Shown: piece by piece, positions 12,801 to 26,400 of the stretch
Position numbering within the stretch: position 1 is the stretch's first letter
How the letters are laid out: the number at the start of each line of letters is the position of its first letter
Origin: Rhyzopertha dominica
Lineage: Eukaryota > Arthropoda > Insecta > Coleoptera > Bostrichidae
Reading direction: 5' to 3'
Assembly (NCBI GenBank): GCA_025024175.1
Contig: QCXZ01000041.1
Span: forward strand, 17,603,786-17,667,785
DNA: 64,000 bases
Notes under the pieces: generated by a model
Database searches by the model: none
What the model was told of the DNA's origin: nothing
Seen by the model: only the letters and a program-made list of their open reading frames with translations
Position numbers and translations under genes: made by a program

Positions 12801-14376
12801 TCCTCAAAACACCAAAATCATACTTTTCTGCAATCGCAGGCTATTTTTGACATGTATTTTTTATTTGCACCAAGGTTTACGTGAACAACGTAGCGTAGTT
12901 GTTTCTTTACCTCTTATTAGGTTTAATTATCATATTATGAGATTATGACAAAATCGCTTTCTCCGACATTATTTGGAATGTTTCATCATGTCCTCCATGT
13001 ACCTTCATCAATCTGAATCACTAATCACTCTCACATTCATGTAACTATATAAACAAAATTCTAGTGCAATGTGTCAAGAACATAGCGGTTCAGCAGCGCC
13101 AGACACAAATGAACTAGCGAATAGAGAAAATGTGTCTTGTAACAAAGACGCCTACTGACCCGCTATAAATCCTCTTATATTCTTCAAGTTCGACATGATT
13201 CGTACAGCAGGAGAAATTTATCTTAAGCCGGTACGCATGACACATGTCTTACCTTGAAAACTACGGGCGAAATCTTTTAATTTAGTTATTAAAGTAGGTA
13301 CACACGCCCACTCGCGTAATCATTTTTTGTGAATATGCAGAAAACAATACGATAGTCCGGAAGCACTTAAAGTGAAATTGTTAAGTATAAAGAACACGTT
13401 TTTGCGTGCAGAGATGACTGGGAGAAAATCTAAACGACCTAATGATCTGCATACCCACCTATTCACTCTTGTTACATTGAAAATCCCGAGTGTCACTGTC
13501 AGTGGGACGAGGTCAGAGTCGCTGAACTTGCAAGATGAATACACCACACATTTCGGCAAATTTAATAGGCGTCCTTGTTAAAGGCGTAAAAGAGCTAGTT
13601 AAATATAATTTTTGCCTTCTGGCATCGTTTTCGTTGATAGGTGTGGAGCAGCAAAAGTTATTGCCAAAAGCTTTATTTGAATTATGCATTTTTGCGCTGT
13701 TAATTGCTTAGGAATACATTATTTCTCTGTGCTTTTCTTATGCTTATTTCAACGCAATCCTTGAAATATATGAAAAATTTATTCACTCACTGAAGAACAA
13801 AGAGCCTGAAATATACTTTTGTGATGGATAAATACAATATTTTAATTATTATACCACACCTAAGATAGGTAGCTAAAAATTTTTTTTGCGACTTCTTAAG
13901 TAGAGTAGTTATTAGCTGGAAGTTTGTTATGGCTAGTATTCTAAACTGTGCCTCGTCCGAAAAAAAAACATTATTGAATTAGGATACAACTGTTCACATC
14001 TTCTGGCGAGTATTTAATGGCATTAAGAAGTTATTGCTTAAGTTCTGCAATTGTTATCGATAAAGGCATTTCTGTGGCGTGGCTCTGGCAAACAGATATC
14101 ATATATACTTATTAATAATGTAGATGTTTCAACAATGTAAACGTCTTGCGATTCGTTACAAACATGTTGCTCCAAAACGCCTAATTACAAAAAAAAATAA
14201 AAATTGGATAAATAATGATCGACAATCACTTGTTAACTAATACAAGGTACGCTAGAATGAAGTATTCATTTTATTGTATCGCGAAAAAAAAATTTCAAAA
14301 ATTTTTATTTGCTCATTTGCTTTAAAATGGTCGAAAACGCAAAAACCAAAGTTTGAGCAAAAACAAATTTTTTGTC

Positions 14377-14457
<81 letters not shown>

Positions 14458-17400
14458 TTTTGTTTGTATATACACGATAACTTTCGAAAGACTTAATATA
14501 TGAACTTGAAATTTGGCAAGCGTATAAATCTCAATTACCCAAAGCGACCTATTGTTTGTGGGGTAAGTAGGATATCGACAAGGGGGCGAAATTTGGGGGT
14601 AAATACCCGTTTTGCAAATTTTTATTTTTTTAGATTTTTTTCGTTTTAGTATGTGATTAGTAGTATAACTGTGAGTATTATTGGCTCTTATAAATTTTCG
14701 ATACAGCAAACTGTTTAGAAGATAGCAAAAAACGTCACTTAAAGAAAACGGTTTTTCCTAAATATCTCCAAATATATTTAATATATTCGAAAAATGAAAA
14801 CGCCATCAGATAGGAAATAAAATTTCTCACAGAAAGTGTCTTAGAAAATTTATTCAAAATTTTGACATTTTCGAAATATTTCCAAAAAACCTATTTTGGT
14901 CCCTGCTCGTACGATTTTTTTAAAATTTTGGTATTATATAGAAAATCAAATTTCTGATCAGAAAGCACTCTTGCAATTTTTTTTTAAGTTGTTTGGATTA
15001 CACCTGTAATCCTTGGTGATTTGTTTATTTACTTTCAAAATTTTGTTTGAACTTGTGTCAGGCAAATTTTGAGATTCTTCGCCTTTGACAAAGATTACAG
15101 GTGTAATCGAAACGTCTGACTATTAACTTTTTGTCAGTGTTTTCAAGAGACAGCGATCTATCCGACAAAATATTATCTTATATATTTTTGCTAAGTTGGG
15201 GACTATGACGGTCGTAGTTTCTTAAAGATCAAGTAATTCAGGGTATGTCGACCTGTAAGCTACACGTAAAAGAGTACTCTTTTTTCTTTAGCTAAGCTTT
15301 CGAATTTATTTAAATTCTTCTTCAGAGCATCTACAATTCAACTTAATTAATACAACAAACTATATGGAACCTTATATATACTTACAGAAATTTGAGGCTA
15401 TGTGTAAGTTATAAATATGCGCAACAGTGTTATTTTACGAAACACAAGTTTTTTTACCATAAATGACTTGTGTCAAATAAATTAATTTTAATTTGTTTTT
15501 TATGTCATTTCCTTTGATAGCAGATATGTGTATATACTACTTAATTGTTGTGTGTCCGATTTTTTATTCATTACATTATTAATTTTGTTGATGTGGTACA
15601 TTTCCAAGATTAGCCTTTTACTGGTATTAATTTCAGTATCTAATATTTTTACCCCATCCCAATCTATCGTGTGGTTGTTGTTGACCGCATGTGTGGCTAA
15701 TGCACATCGGTCTCTTTTCATAGAAATATCGCTTTTATGCAATGATATTCTGTTCTTTACCCACTGAGATGTTCGACCCACATATATGCTATCACAAGTG
15801 TTACATTTTAAACAGTAAATTACATTGGATTTGAATTTTGTTGGTGTTTTTGATTTTAATTTAGTAAACAAATTCGAACACTTTTTGATATTTCGTCTTG
15901 CAATTTTAATATTTTCCAAATTAAATGTTCTATTTTTACAAATGCTATCATTCATTTTTGACAATAACTATTTTGTTTATGAAAATACATTTTACAAACA
16001 AGTTTTTGGCTGTATCATGGGGTCGACACTTGGTCCAATATTGGCCCAGTATGTGATGGATCATCTCTTGGATAATTGTTTACCCAGTCTTACTTTTAAT
16101 GTATTATTTATTAAAAAATATGTCGATGACCTTATTTTAATATTACCAAATCACGGCCTAGAAGAAATACAAACCGTTTTCAATTCGTATAATCCACCCA
16201 TCCATTTCACCATAGAGAGAGAGGTTGATGGTGGAGTGCCTTTCTTAGACACTAGGGTAATTCGACATAATGTACGTATAATATTAGACTGGTATCAAAA
16301 ACCTATAGTCTCAGGAAGATATATTAATTTTTTGTCTGATCATTCAACTAAAATCAAAATTAATTTTATAAAACAAATGAAAAACAGAATTCAGAAAATT
16401 TCAAATCCCGTTTTCTTAAACAAAAATTTAAACAGATTAAAAGAGTTACTAATCCAAAATTCATACCCAAAGGCCTTATAAATAAAATATTATACTCCAC
16501 CAGCAGCCTTTAACTCGGTGATGGAATGCATGTTGAAGAAGGAACAGTATGTCCTAGGATTAACGGAAATGTGGACGATGAAATGAGAAATTCAGTTTTA
16601 AGTCAAACAAGTACTAATAGGGCTGAAACACAGAAGTATGGGTCACTACCAAATATTACGGGATTAACTTCAAAATTAATTAGAACATTTAATTTGGAAA
16701 ATATTAAAATTGCAAGACGAAATATCAAAAAGTGTTCGAATTTGTTTACTAAATCAAAATCAAAAACACCAACAAAATTCAAATCCAATGTAATTTATTG
16801 TTTAAAATGTAACACTTGTGATAGCATATATGTGGGTCGAACATCTCAGTGGGTAAAGAACAGAATATCATTGCATAAAAGCGATATTTCTATGAAAAGA
16901 GACCGATGTGCATTAGCCACACATGCGGTCAACAACAACCACACGATAGATTGGGATGGGGTAAAAATATTAGATACTGAAATTAATACCAGCAAAAGGC
17001 TAATCTTGGAAATGTACCACATCAACAAAATTAATAATGTAATGAATAAAAAATCGGACACAACAATTAAGTAGTATATACACATATCTGCTATCAAAGG
17101 AAATGACATAAAAAACAAATTAAAATTAATTTATTTGACACAAGTCATTTATGGTAAAAAAACTTATGTTTCGTAAAATAACACTGTTGCGCATATTTAT
17201 AACTTACACATAGCCTCAAATTTCTGTAAGTATATATAAGGTTCCACATAGTTTGTTGTATTAATTAAGTTGAATTGTAGATGCTCTGAAGAAGAATTTA
17301 AATAAATTAGAAAGCTTAGCTAAAGAAAAAAGAGTACTCTTTTACGTGTAGCTTACAGGTCGACATACCCTGAATCACTTGATATTTTTGCTAATATCAC

Positions 17401-20400
17401 GAGGACTTTGTCTTAGAAATAATGTGTTGAGAGACAAAATGCTCAAAATCTGATTACTAGTCGTACAGTATACGAAACAAAAACGTAAATGTTATTTTGA
17501 CAATTGGATGCGAAAGTATTGATTCAATTTGCAGCTGTTTTTAAAATTAATTTATTTCATAACATAATCAGATTATTAAACCGGAATCAATTCGTCATGT
17601 TTGCGCGATAAATGAAAAAAGACAGTTGTCAAAGCATTTGTGAGAAATATCCAGCGTTCTTTAGTAAACTTAAACTGAATGTTTAGAACATAACAATTCT
17701 GTTTATTTTGCCGTTGCTTGCATTTANATCCATTAGATCTAGTTCTCAGTTAAATAACTATTAAACAGTGAGTGTACACCAGTTTCGCACTATTGCTTCA
17801 CGTGTCAGAGAAAAATCAAAAGCAATAAATTGTTCTGTACGCAATTNAGAAAATGCTAAAAAACCTTTCGACCATGTGATCAGATTGTTCTTTAGAAGCT
17901 AGTATCAAAAGTTGTGCTTTCTAAAAAACGCTACTAATTTTGAACACTTGCTGATGTTGACATCGTCCCTGACCCCAAGGTTGATTTTTATCATTGAGTA
18001 ATGTGACCACAGTATGAGACCCTTTAAAAATATACCAGAAGTTCAGTCACGCTATGTACTCGTATTTCATTTATATTATACTTCTTCCACCAGGCACCAA
18101 CGACAAATAACCTTCCAATTTATCTTGTACATTTTTCCGGGCTTATTTTGTAATGAATTTCTTTTTGCGCGAAAAAGGGAAATGCACTGATCTCTAAATA
18201 TTTAGAGATCAGTGGGGAAATGCCATAAGAAATGTCATTTTGACATTCTAAAATATTTTAAATACACCCTATTAGTAAAGCTTTTTCCCTCAGTTTTTTG
18301 CAGTAGCATTTCCTTGATGTATATTCNACTATTTAATATAAATGTAACGCTTACACGCTTTCAGCGTCGACTGAATGCATTTCGTTACTTTGAACATGTG
18401 ATTGTTAGCAGCGGCGCCGGCGGGCCCAGAAATTTTGGCTAAGGAGAATTGAAAACTACACGCCTACAGAACGTGGGGGAAGGAAAACTGCAATTTAATA
18501 AATACAATATTCAATATATATTTTATCGATTTTTGACGTTTAGCACCTTAATTATTCGCCCTGAAATTAAAAAAACTAAAATATAATAAAACAACTTATT
18601 TCAATTATGTAATTGTTTCTTGGGATGTGTGTAATTTAATACTTTTTCCGAATACGAAGAATCATTCGCCTATATGAAAAAATGTATTCATTCATTTCAA
18701 ACAATTTATTCGATTTTATTGGAATAACGAATATATTTTGGTATGAACTGAGAATAGTGCTTAATACGAAGACAACTATTTTACGTGACAGAACATGACA
18801 GAAGTAATTCTGACTAATTCCATTGGCTAATACAGTTTCAATACAAATCCATTATTATTGCGGTTTTTACCTAATTTATGTCAAAAATTAAAAAAAAATA
18901 AAAACTGATATAAAAATCCGGACAACCAGTAGTGTACATTTTAACAGAATAATAATGTAACTACCTTTATATACGGTTATTATAAATTAACATTTTTTAG
19001 AAGCTCTTATATTAATTGCTATCGTATGATACATCAAAGATAGCTCAATAGTGAAAAGAAAGCAATTTTATTAGAATAGTTGCTGAAGCGTTTTTGCACC
19101 TTGCAGCAATATTTTACTTTTTTCTTAAATCAGTGTTCCCTGGAATATGCAAAACATCCAACGAATAGTTCTGAAACAATAATTATTTTAACGAATAGTT
19201 ACTAGGAACATTTTTACTAAATCAGTAGTGAGCACTTATTTCTTGTTAGTTATTAATTATAGTCATTATAATCATAAATAATAATTTTGCATTGTCTGTT
19301 ACCTACATATATTATTGATTGCATTATGTACTTCTATAATGTGTAAGTATGTATCTGACATACAATAATAATTTTAAACCGTTTTTGCATCTAGCGCTTT
19401 TAAACAAATTTCATCTAGTAGACTAAACACGAAGAATCTTGTAATTTATACATAAAGGAATTCTTTAAAACCAGTAGACACTGGTCAACGTTGGAATTTA
19501 GGCTACCACCTCGCCTCTACCCATCATCAAGTGTGACTTAGAATTACACATCTAAAAATTATGTCAAGGACAATCTTGGCGGAGATCTGTATAATGTTGG
19601 GCCCGTTACAGTTTTTGATATTTACCGAAATACGGGAAGGTCGGCCACTCAGAAAGATTATGAAATTAAGCTATAACAGGGCTAGGACTGTCTATGTTCG
19701 AAAGTACTTATCTAATTTATGTCAAGGGTCATCCTCCGGCTAAATTCAATCTAGTAAAGCACCTGTCGTGACGTGACGTTCTTTTTGGCTTTGTTAATTG
19801 GCGAAGAGAAAAACGGTCATTAAAATTGCAAAAGGAAGGATCAACATTGAGGAAATCTACATATGGCGCAACCACAAGAATAAGGATAAATTATACGCAC
19901 GAAAGCATGTAACATGCATTGACATATTTAGTTCGTCTCTGTAACTTCCTTGTTGATGCATGTTCAAAACAACTGGCTTTTATAACTGCTCCGTCACTGA
20001 TTAGATGCACTGTATGTTATTCAAATTTGAAAAACAGTAATCGGGTACAACTATGCAGCTACATATCTCCTGCTACAGGCTGTTTTAGCTCAGTAATACG
20101 TTTCAAACACAAACTCCCACTTGATATCACATAATAAATTCAAATCGTTTTACAGATCTTTTTTAGCGATTTGCGGATGTGTTGACTGATTTACTGTACA
20201 GTTCTAGTTCGGAACCAGTAACTAAATTTCTTGCAAAATATTTGAGTCAGAACTACACCTGGAATTATTTTTTTTAAATAGTATTCCTTATATCACAGTT
20301 CAAATATAATATTAATATTCTTGCTGTTATTAAATATACGACTGTTATAATCATCAATTAATCAGAAGCATATCGTGGGTAAAGAATTTTCATGAATCTG

Positions 20401-23400
20401 ACATCGCGATGGATGAATAACAATAAATTACCTATAGGAAGGCCATTTAAAATAAAGTTTAAGTATATTATAATTTTTACCTACACTGGTAAATTTCTTG
20501 GGAGCGGATGACAACAATTCCATCCTATTTATTTACCCGTATAACATCTAAGAGTCATTTTCCGGATTCCGGATTCAGTTGCCGCAAATATTTTAAAAAT
20601 CAGAAATTGGGAAAAAGTTCAGACACTTAAAAATGGGCGTACAACGTACAAGTAGTTCTTATTATATATATATATCCACATTAAGAGAAATCATTAGAGT
20701 CAGTAAATATCAAATCTCTGTTATAAACAGATTAGAAATGCCGTAACGTGTGCTATTAGAAAGAAAAAGTAAGCGTATTTTGCCTCTCAGTTTGCGCAAG
20801 GTACCAATAATAGATGGTCTGCCCTTAAAATATTGAATGTAGCTCCACTGCCAAGTCCGTCACTGCCTGAAGCTTATGTCAAGTGGATGAACTCAACCGA
20901 CATTTTTACATAGCAATCAACAGTTGCGATCAAATGATCCCCTGATTAGCCAAATTTATAGCTGTGCAAACAGTAGTAACTACTACACTAACGACACCCA
21001 AATATATCTATCATTACATATCACCGAAATCAGTCAAGCGGTTGCAGCAATTAACTATGATGTAGCAAATTTATCTCAGTTTGCTATGCCCTCAATCTTG
21101 AATTAAATGCTACTAAAACTAAGGTTTTATTACTTGGCAAGCAGGTGGATTACATATTGACCAGTGGTCGCGTACCGCTTGTATTATTGATGGACATGAT
21201 ATACCTTACAGTAGAAGTGCGAAGAACTTAGGTTTAATTATTGATCAGCATTACACTGACATGATGACATAGCCATCTAAATTCTTACTTACATCATACT
21301 AAGCCTTTGGTATATACGCAAAACCAGTTCTATGTCGTGCTGTCTGCATTAGATCTAAACTGCAGTTGGTTGCGGTGCAGACAGCATAGGCATGCATTTT
21401 AATGTATGTCGGTTCTTGCCAGCTCGCAAAAAGTGCCGTAGGGGGCTGCTGTCAAATTGAAGAATGCAGGTGCATGGCAATTTTTAAGGCTACAGGTCAC
21501 TCCTTTAGGAAGTAGATCCCATAATGGCAGCTAGGTGGCTTTGTCATCATGTTAGTGTAATGCTGACAGATGGCATTGCCCTCTAAATTCTTACTTAGTA
21601 AAATAATATGTTTTCGGTTAGATCGCTGTCACTATAAAACACTGACAAAAATTATTTATCTTATTATTATTATTATTTATAAATAATGTTTTTCTCAGTG
21701 TTTTATGAAAAGTGACAGCGATCTATCAGAAAACATATTATCTTACATTGTGGACGCTGAAAGGATTGACCCTCGTATGTTGATATTAGTGTATAAATAT
21801 TTTTGAAAAATTACAGCATATATAGGGAAACATGCCTATTATTACAAACATTATTTATATAAAACGCTGGATTCCTATTTATTAACCTGTTATCAGGCTT
21901 ACTAACGTGACTGTTCCGTCATACTCATCATAGTTATTTCAGAAGGTCTATAACATGTAATTTTTCCAACTTGTAATGGAAGTTCTTTGAAACTAACAGT
22001 GCCGGTGCTGGGTAGAGTTCCGCTAATCCTCTAATCGCTAATTAGCGAGGATAATTTTTTTGGTAGCGGATAAGGGATAAGGGGTTCCGCTAACTGCAAA
22101 AATCTTTAGCGGACCAATTAGCTTTGCTAAATTTTATTCTGCTAAATACAGTTTCGCAAACCGCTAATTTTTACATGCTGGTGCCTGACATTTATTTGGG
22201 TACAACACGCTACTAGTACAAGCAGTTAAATCTACCAGCTTTGTCAACTTAGTCAAGACGTTCATGTCACGTCGTAGTTTTTGCAGAAGGATTGTGGACA
22301 GCCACAGGCAACTGCAGGAATATGGCATACAACTGTTAAAGGATATCTAATTGGTTACCACCACCGCGGATTGCTGGTCAGCTCAAAACAAATCCTACTT
22401 GGGAATGATAGTTGGCCAGCTTCGAAAACCAGCATGAGACACCATGCAGTCCTCGCGTATAATCACCTCCTAGGACATCATACTTTTGATGTTCTCACGG
22501 AAGTTATGGTAGATGTCCATTACAAAAACAACATCCAAGGCAAAGTAGCCAGGGTCACAACAGATGACGGCAGCAATTTTGTCAAAGCGTTTGTAGAGTT
22601 TGGCACAGAAACTGACCTACTGCAGGACATTCCTAATCCTGTAGCCAACCCCGGAGGAGCAGGATGTCGAAGATGTGGACCTGGATGTGAATTCAGAAGG
22701 TGTGACAGTGTAGTACATTTCCACTGAGCCCGTTTTTAAGGAGCAAGAGACCAGCGACTTGATTCACTACAACCTACCAGTACACATGAGTGTGCGGCCC
22801 ATACGCTTAACTTGGATAGGCAGTGTGGATGGCAACAAGCTCGACTGTTCTCAATTCAAGTCCATCTACAAATCTATGGCCAAAGCGCAAGCTCTATGGA
22901 ACCAACAAATCCGTAGTTTTTGACGGATTGCAGAGAAGCCTGATCATCGCCAATAGTACGAGATGGAATTCCAAGTACGATTCCGTTATCGTTTTCATAA
23001 ACCTGCTAAAAAAGCAGAGGGGAGCTGTTCACAGCTCAGCTGAAGTTGCAGTTCTTTACAGATCCTGAAGTCACGCTCTTGAAAGAATACGCTCAAGTAA
23101 TGTCTAACATTACCAATGCCTTGGATAAGATGCAAGTTACTAACGGGTATGACGAAAAGGTTTGGACCACTACAAGACTAAGAGTGCCTGCTAGCCGCTG
23201 CCTGTCTCCCCAGGTTTCGCCTTTTCTGGCTATAGAAGCAAAACATCAGTTTACCCGGGTAAAAACGACGATGGAGGCGGCTGTGGAGGCAGCTCTGAAG
23301 GAGACCACTGACGGTGGGTAAACACATACAACCATGGATGTATATGAATATGATTTTTGCTCACATATGAAACTCATGTTTTTGTTATACACTAGTAAAC

Positions 23401-26400
23401 AATTCATCTTTCAGTAGTAGTGTTGTAAAATATCGGCATAAGAAGTAATTTAAATACCGCACGCCTATGAATGGGTGTTACATAGCTGAGAAATGAAACA
23501 TTGGTTTAACTTATATCAATCTTTCTGCACATTTGACACTGCCTGATCATTTTATCACTGCTACCGTTAACAATTATATGGAAATCATTCCCTGCGTCTT
23601 GCACATCATAAAACCAAATAAAAATAAACACGCAAACGCCCAAATGGTGTGTGACCGTAAACATGAAGCTTATTAATTGGACATACACAACTGGTCAATT
23701 GGAAGATTCAATGTTTTCTACAAATAAACGCTTAGACTGAGATCACATGTTGGAATCAGTTTAGAATGTGAAAAGCTGGATCCCTTCTTTTATACATCCA
23801 TGTATACAACACCCAGTAATGAAGATGAGGACGGAGAAGACAACTTCTTTAGTATCACCACAAAGTAGTAGCCACACTTATCTAAAGTCCAAGGCCCAGA
23901 ACTTGGTGAAAACCTTGTTGGATACTAGCTCGAACGAGATCTAAACGATGCTGCATTTGTTGGCAGAGAAGTATTGATCGACCTGTTTATTAAATACAAC
24001 ACACCTGTCTTATCATTTGCTGCGATTGAGGCTTAATTTCTCATAGGTGCAGACATCTTGAGAGCTGATGTTTATTAAAGGCAATCAGCATGACGTTCGA
24101 GACATGAGGAAGATGGAACAACACCCAAGTGAGCGTAGTTTATCTTTTCAATTTCTGATTTTTTAGTTTTGATCTTGTTCTTTTATGTATTAGAAGAATT
24201 AAATAAAAACTGTTTAATTTCGTATGTTTATTTTATGTACGAGTACAACTATACACATTTTAAGTGTTGCCTTAGCGATATAAATGTTTCAGCCTTAATG
24301 TTCAAATCTGTGTCTACTTTAATGTTTTAGAGAACTAGAAAATTAGTTTAGCGGTTATCGATTTAGCTTTATCGAAGTTAACTTTTTTGTTAGCGGATTA
24401 GCGATTATCGAAGGTAATTTTCAAGTTAGCTGTAATCACCATTGAACAGTACATACATACCATAGATTGCACTTCTTTGTTTACTTTATCCATGTAATAT
24501 ACTTGATAGTNAGTTTAACTCTCAAATCCATTGGCGCCAAATATTAGTAATTCTTCTTTTATTTTCAGGAACGCATGATTCGAGAAGCCGGTTATCCCGT
24601 AGAAACTCACGAAGTTGCCACTGAAGACAATTACTTGATCACCTTGCACAGGATTCCTCACGGAAAGAAAAAATTGACGAAAGGCGAACGTCCTCCTATA
24701 CTATTGCTTCATGGACTTTTGGCTTCTACAGAAATTTGGATCATCAACGGTCCATTATACAGCGGCGGTTAGTAATAAACCAAACGAATCCACTAACAAC
24801 TTATTGTTGACAAATTCAGGATACATCTTAGCTGATGGGGGTTTTGATGTATGGATAATGAACTTCAGAGGTGGCTATTACTCAAGGGGCCATAAAACCC
24901 TGGATCCCGACAATGATGCTGCCTACTGGAATTTCAACATTGAGGAACTAGGACGTTACGATGTTGCTGCAGCTTTGGAATATTTATTAAATAAAACGGG
25001 ACATGAAAGTTCATATTTAATGGGACACTCCATGGGAGGTACTGCTGGTTTGATACTGCTATCAACGAGACCGGAGTATAACAAAAAAGTTAAATTGTTT
25101 GTGAATTTAGCGACGATGGCATTCGTTAATCACAAACTAAATCCACTTTTTGAACTTGGATTCAACGTACTTCTGCCGGCAGCTGCGGTGAGTTACGATT
25201 AACAAAAAGCTTGGGTAAATAGTAAATCGGAGTCTTAAATTTCTAGTTACTTTACCCCATTTTTATTGTTTCTTTTCTTACATTATTGTTAATACCTCTA
25301 TAGCGTTTCGTTGATATTAAAACTAAAGGCTAACTGCATATTAGTTGTAGTTTAGTTTACTCAATGGGCTAATTGCACAAATTTTTTTACAGGTCTAATT
25401 AATCATCATGGTCCAATAATAGCGTGTGCAAAATGTTTTCGCTTTATCGTCATTAATACTTTATTTATTTCGTTATAAAGCTTGAACGCGCCGCGCCGAC
25501 CGCGCATCTAAAACTACGCTGAATCGCTGTAACGTCACAATGAGCTACTTGCATGAATTTTATATATGATTATTTTAAGCAAATTTCACTGCTACTCATA
25601 TTTATTAAGTATTTTTACAGAAAGAAATTTGGCATTTAAAAAAATTGCACATGCATAAAATTAATTATTAAAGATTGCTTATGGACTTTTGAATTTCATG
25701 TGACGGCAAAACGAAGTACCGTTGGTCTACGTCGGTACTATGGAATGAACAAAGACCCGTCTACTTCTTCGATTACAGCAGTGCATAGGCAACGGACGTA
25801 CCTACACCAGAACCTTTTATCGACTAGCATATATTGAATGTTATTGATATGCTTATTGTCCGTGGTGTATGTAGCCTTTACTTGTAAGAAATAATAGAAG
25901 ACGGATTTGTTATGGGGCAGTGTGACAACGTCTATAGTAGATACAATGGGGTATTTGCCATGTATTTATATTTTATTAAATTGCATATTAATAGGTAGCA
26001 TCTAATCCACAAAACAGCTGTGACAGCTTATAAATTCGAAAAAATTGATCGTAAGGTGTATTTTTAATATTAAAAATGTGAATATTTAAAGGGACCGCCA
26101 AAACGCAAACATACTGGCCGTGACGTCAGGTGTCTTGTAAATGGCCGCTTGTTTACATCTGGGGTGAGCGCGTCACGTGTCAGCCTCGGCCCGTCAAATT
26201 TATCAGTTTGTTGTTTGCATTCATTTTGTGACAAGCGAATTAAAATACGCCAAGAAAAAGTGAAATACTTATGAGTTATGACTTCTGAAGGCATGCTCAT
26301 TGTTACGGAATTTGTGTACAGCGACGAGCGGCTCAACGCGGCGGATATGAGGAACGTAAAAGCAATAGCGTAAGTGAACTCTTTTTCAAATTAACATGAC

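Larger units (their letters stand above)
15228..17384 (+). mobile_element. Penelope-like element with long inverted arms
   Basis: The left arm (15228 to about 15945) is the reverse complement of the right arm (about 16690 to 17384), with only a few differences. Each arm holds a GIY-YIG endonuclease domain, a 3' tail and a hammerhead-like motif. They flank a plus-strand reverse transcriptase palm. Both ends read as an inverted pair around GGGTATGTCGACC. The layout is a 5'-truncated PLE joined head-to-head to a partial inverted copy, a known habit of Penelope elements. Flanking 12-bp repeats (15182-15193 and 17382-17393) fit a target duplication. The insert lies within intron 1 of lipase 1. Confidence 0.85.
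14279..17545 (+). repeat. Dispersed repeat family A, copy 2, interrupted
   Basis: The left part 14279-14996 and right part 17382-17545 together align to the copy at 1476-2252. Between them lie a small hammerhead-bearing insert (14997-15180) and a PLE with inverted arms. ATATTTTTGCTA occurs on both sides (15182-15193 and 17382-17393) and only once in copy 1, consistent with a 12-bp target duplication. Confidence 0.7.

Noticed and set aside
14305..14709. 134-codon minus-strand frame
   Set aside because: Its core is poly(His-Thr) from the GT microsatellite, and the rest is noncoding repeat A.
15528..15767. 79-codon plus-strand frame
   Set aside because: Antisense of the PLE endonuclease in the left arm. 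The same holds for the minus frames at 16603-16788 and 16846-17118.
26070..26336. 88-codon minus-strand frame
   Set aside because: Antisense of the TIR element end; its peptide has no motifs, whereas the plus frame matches the second copy.
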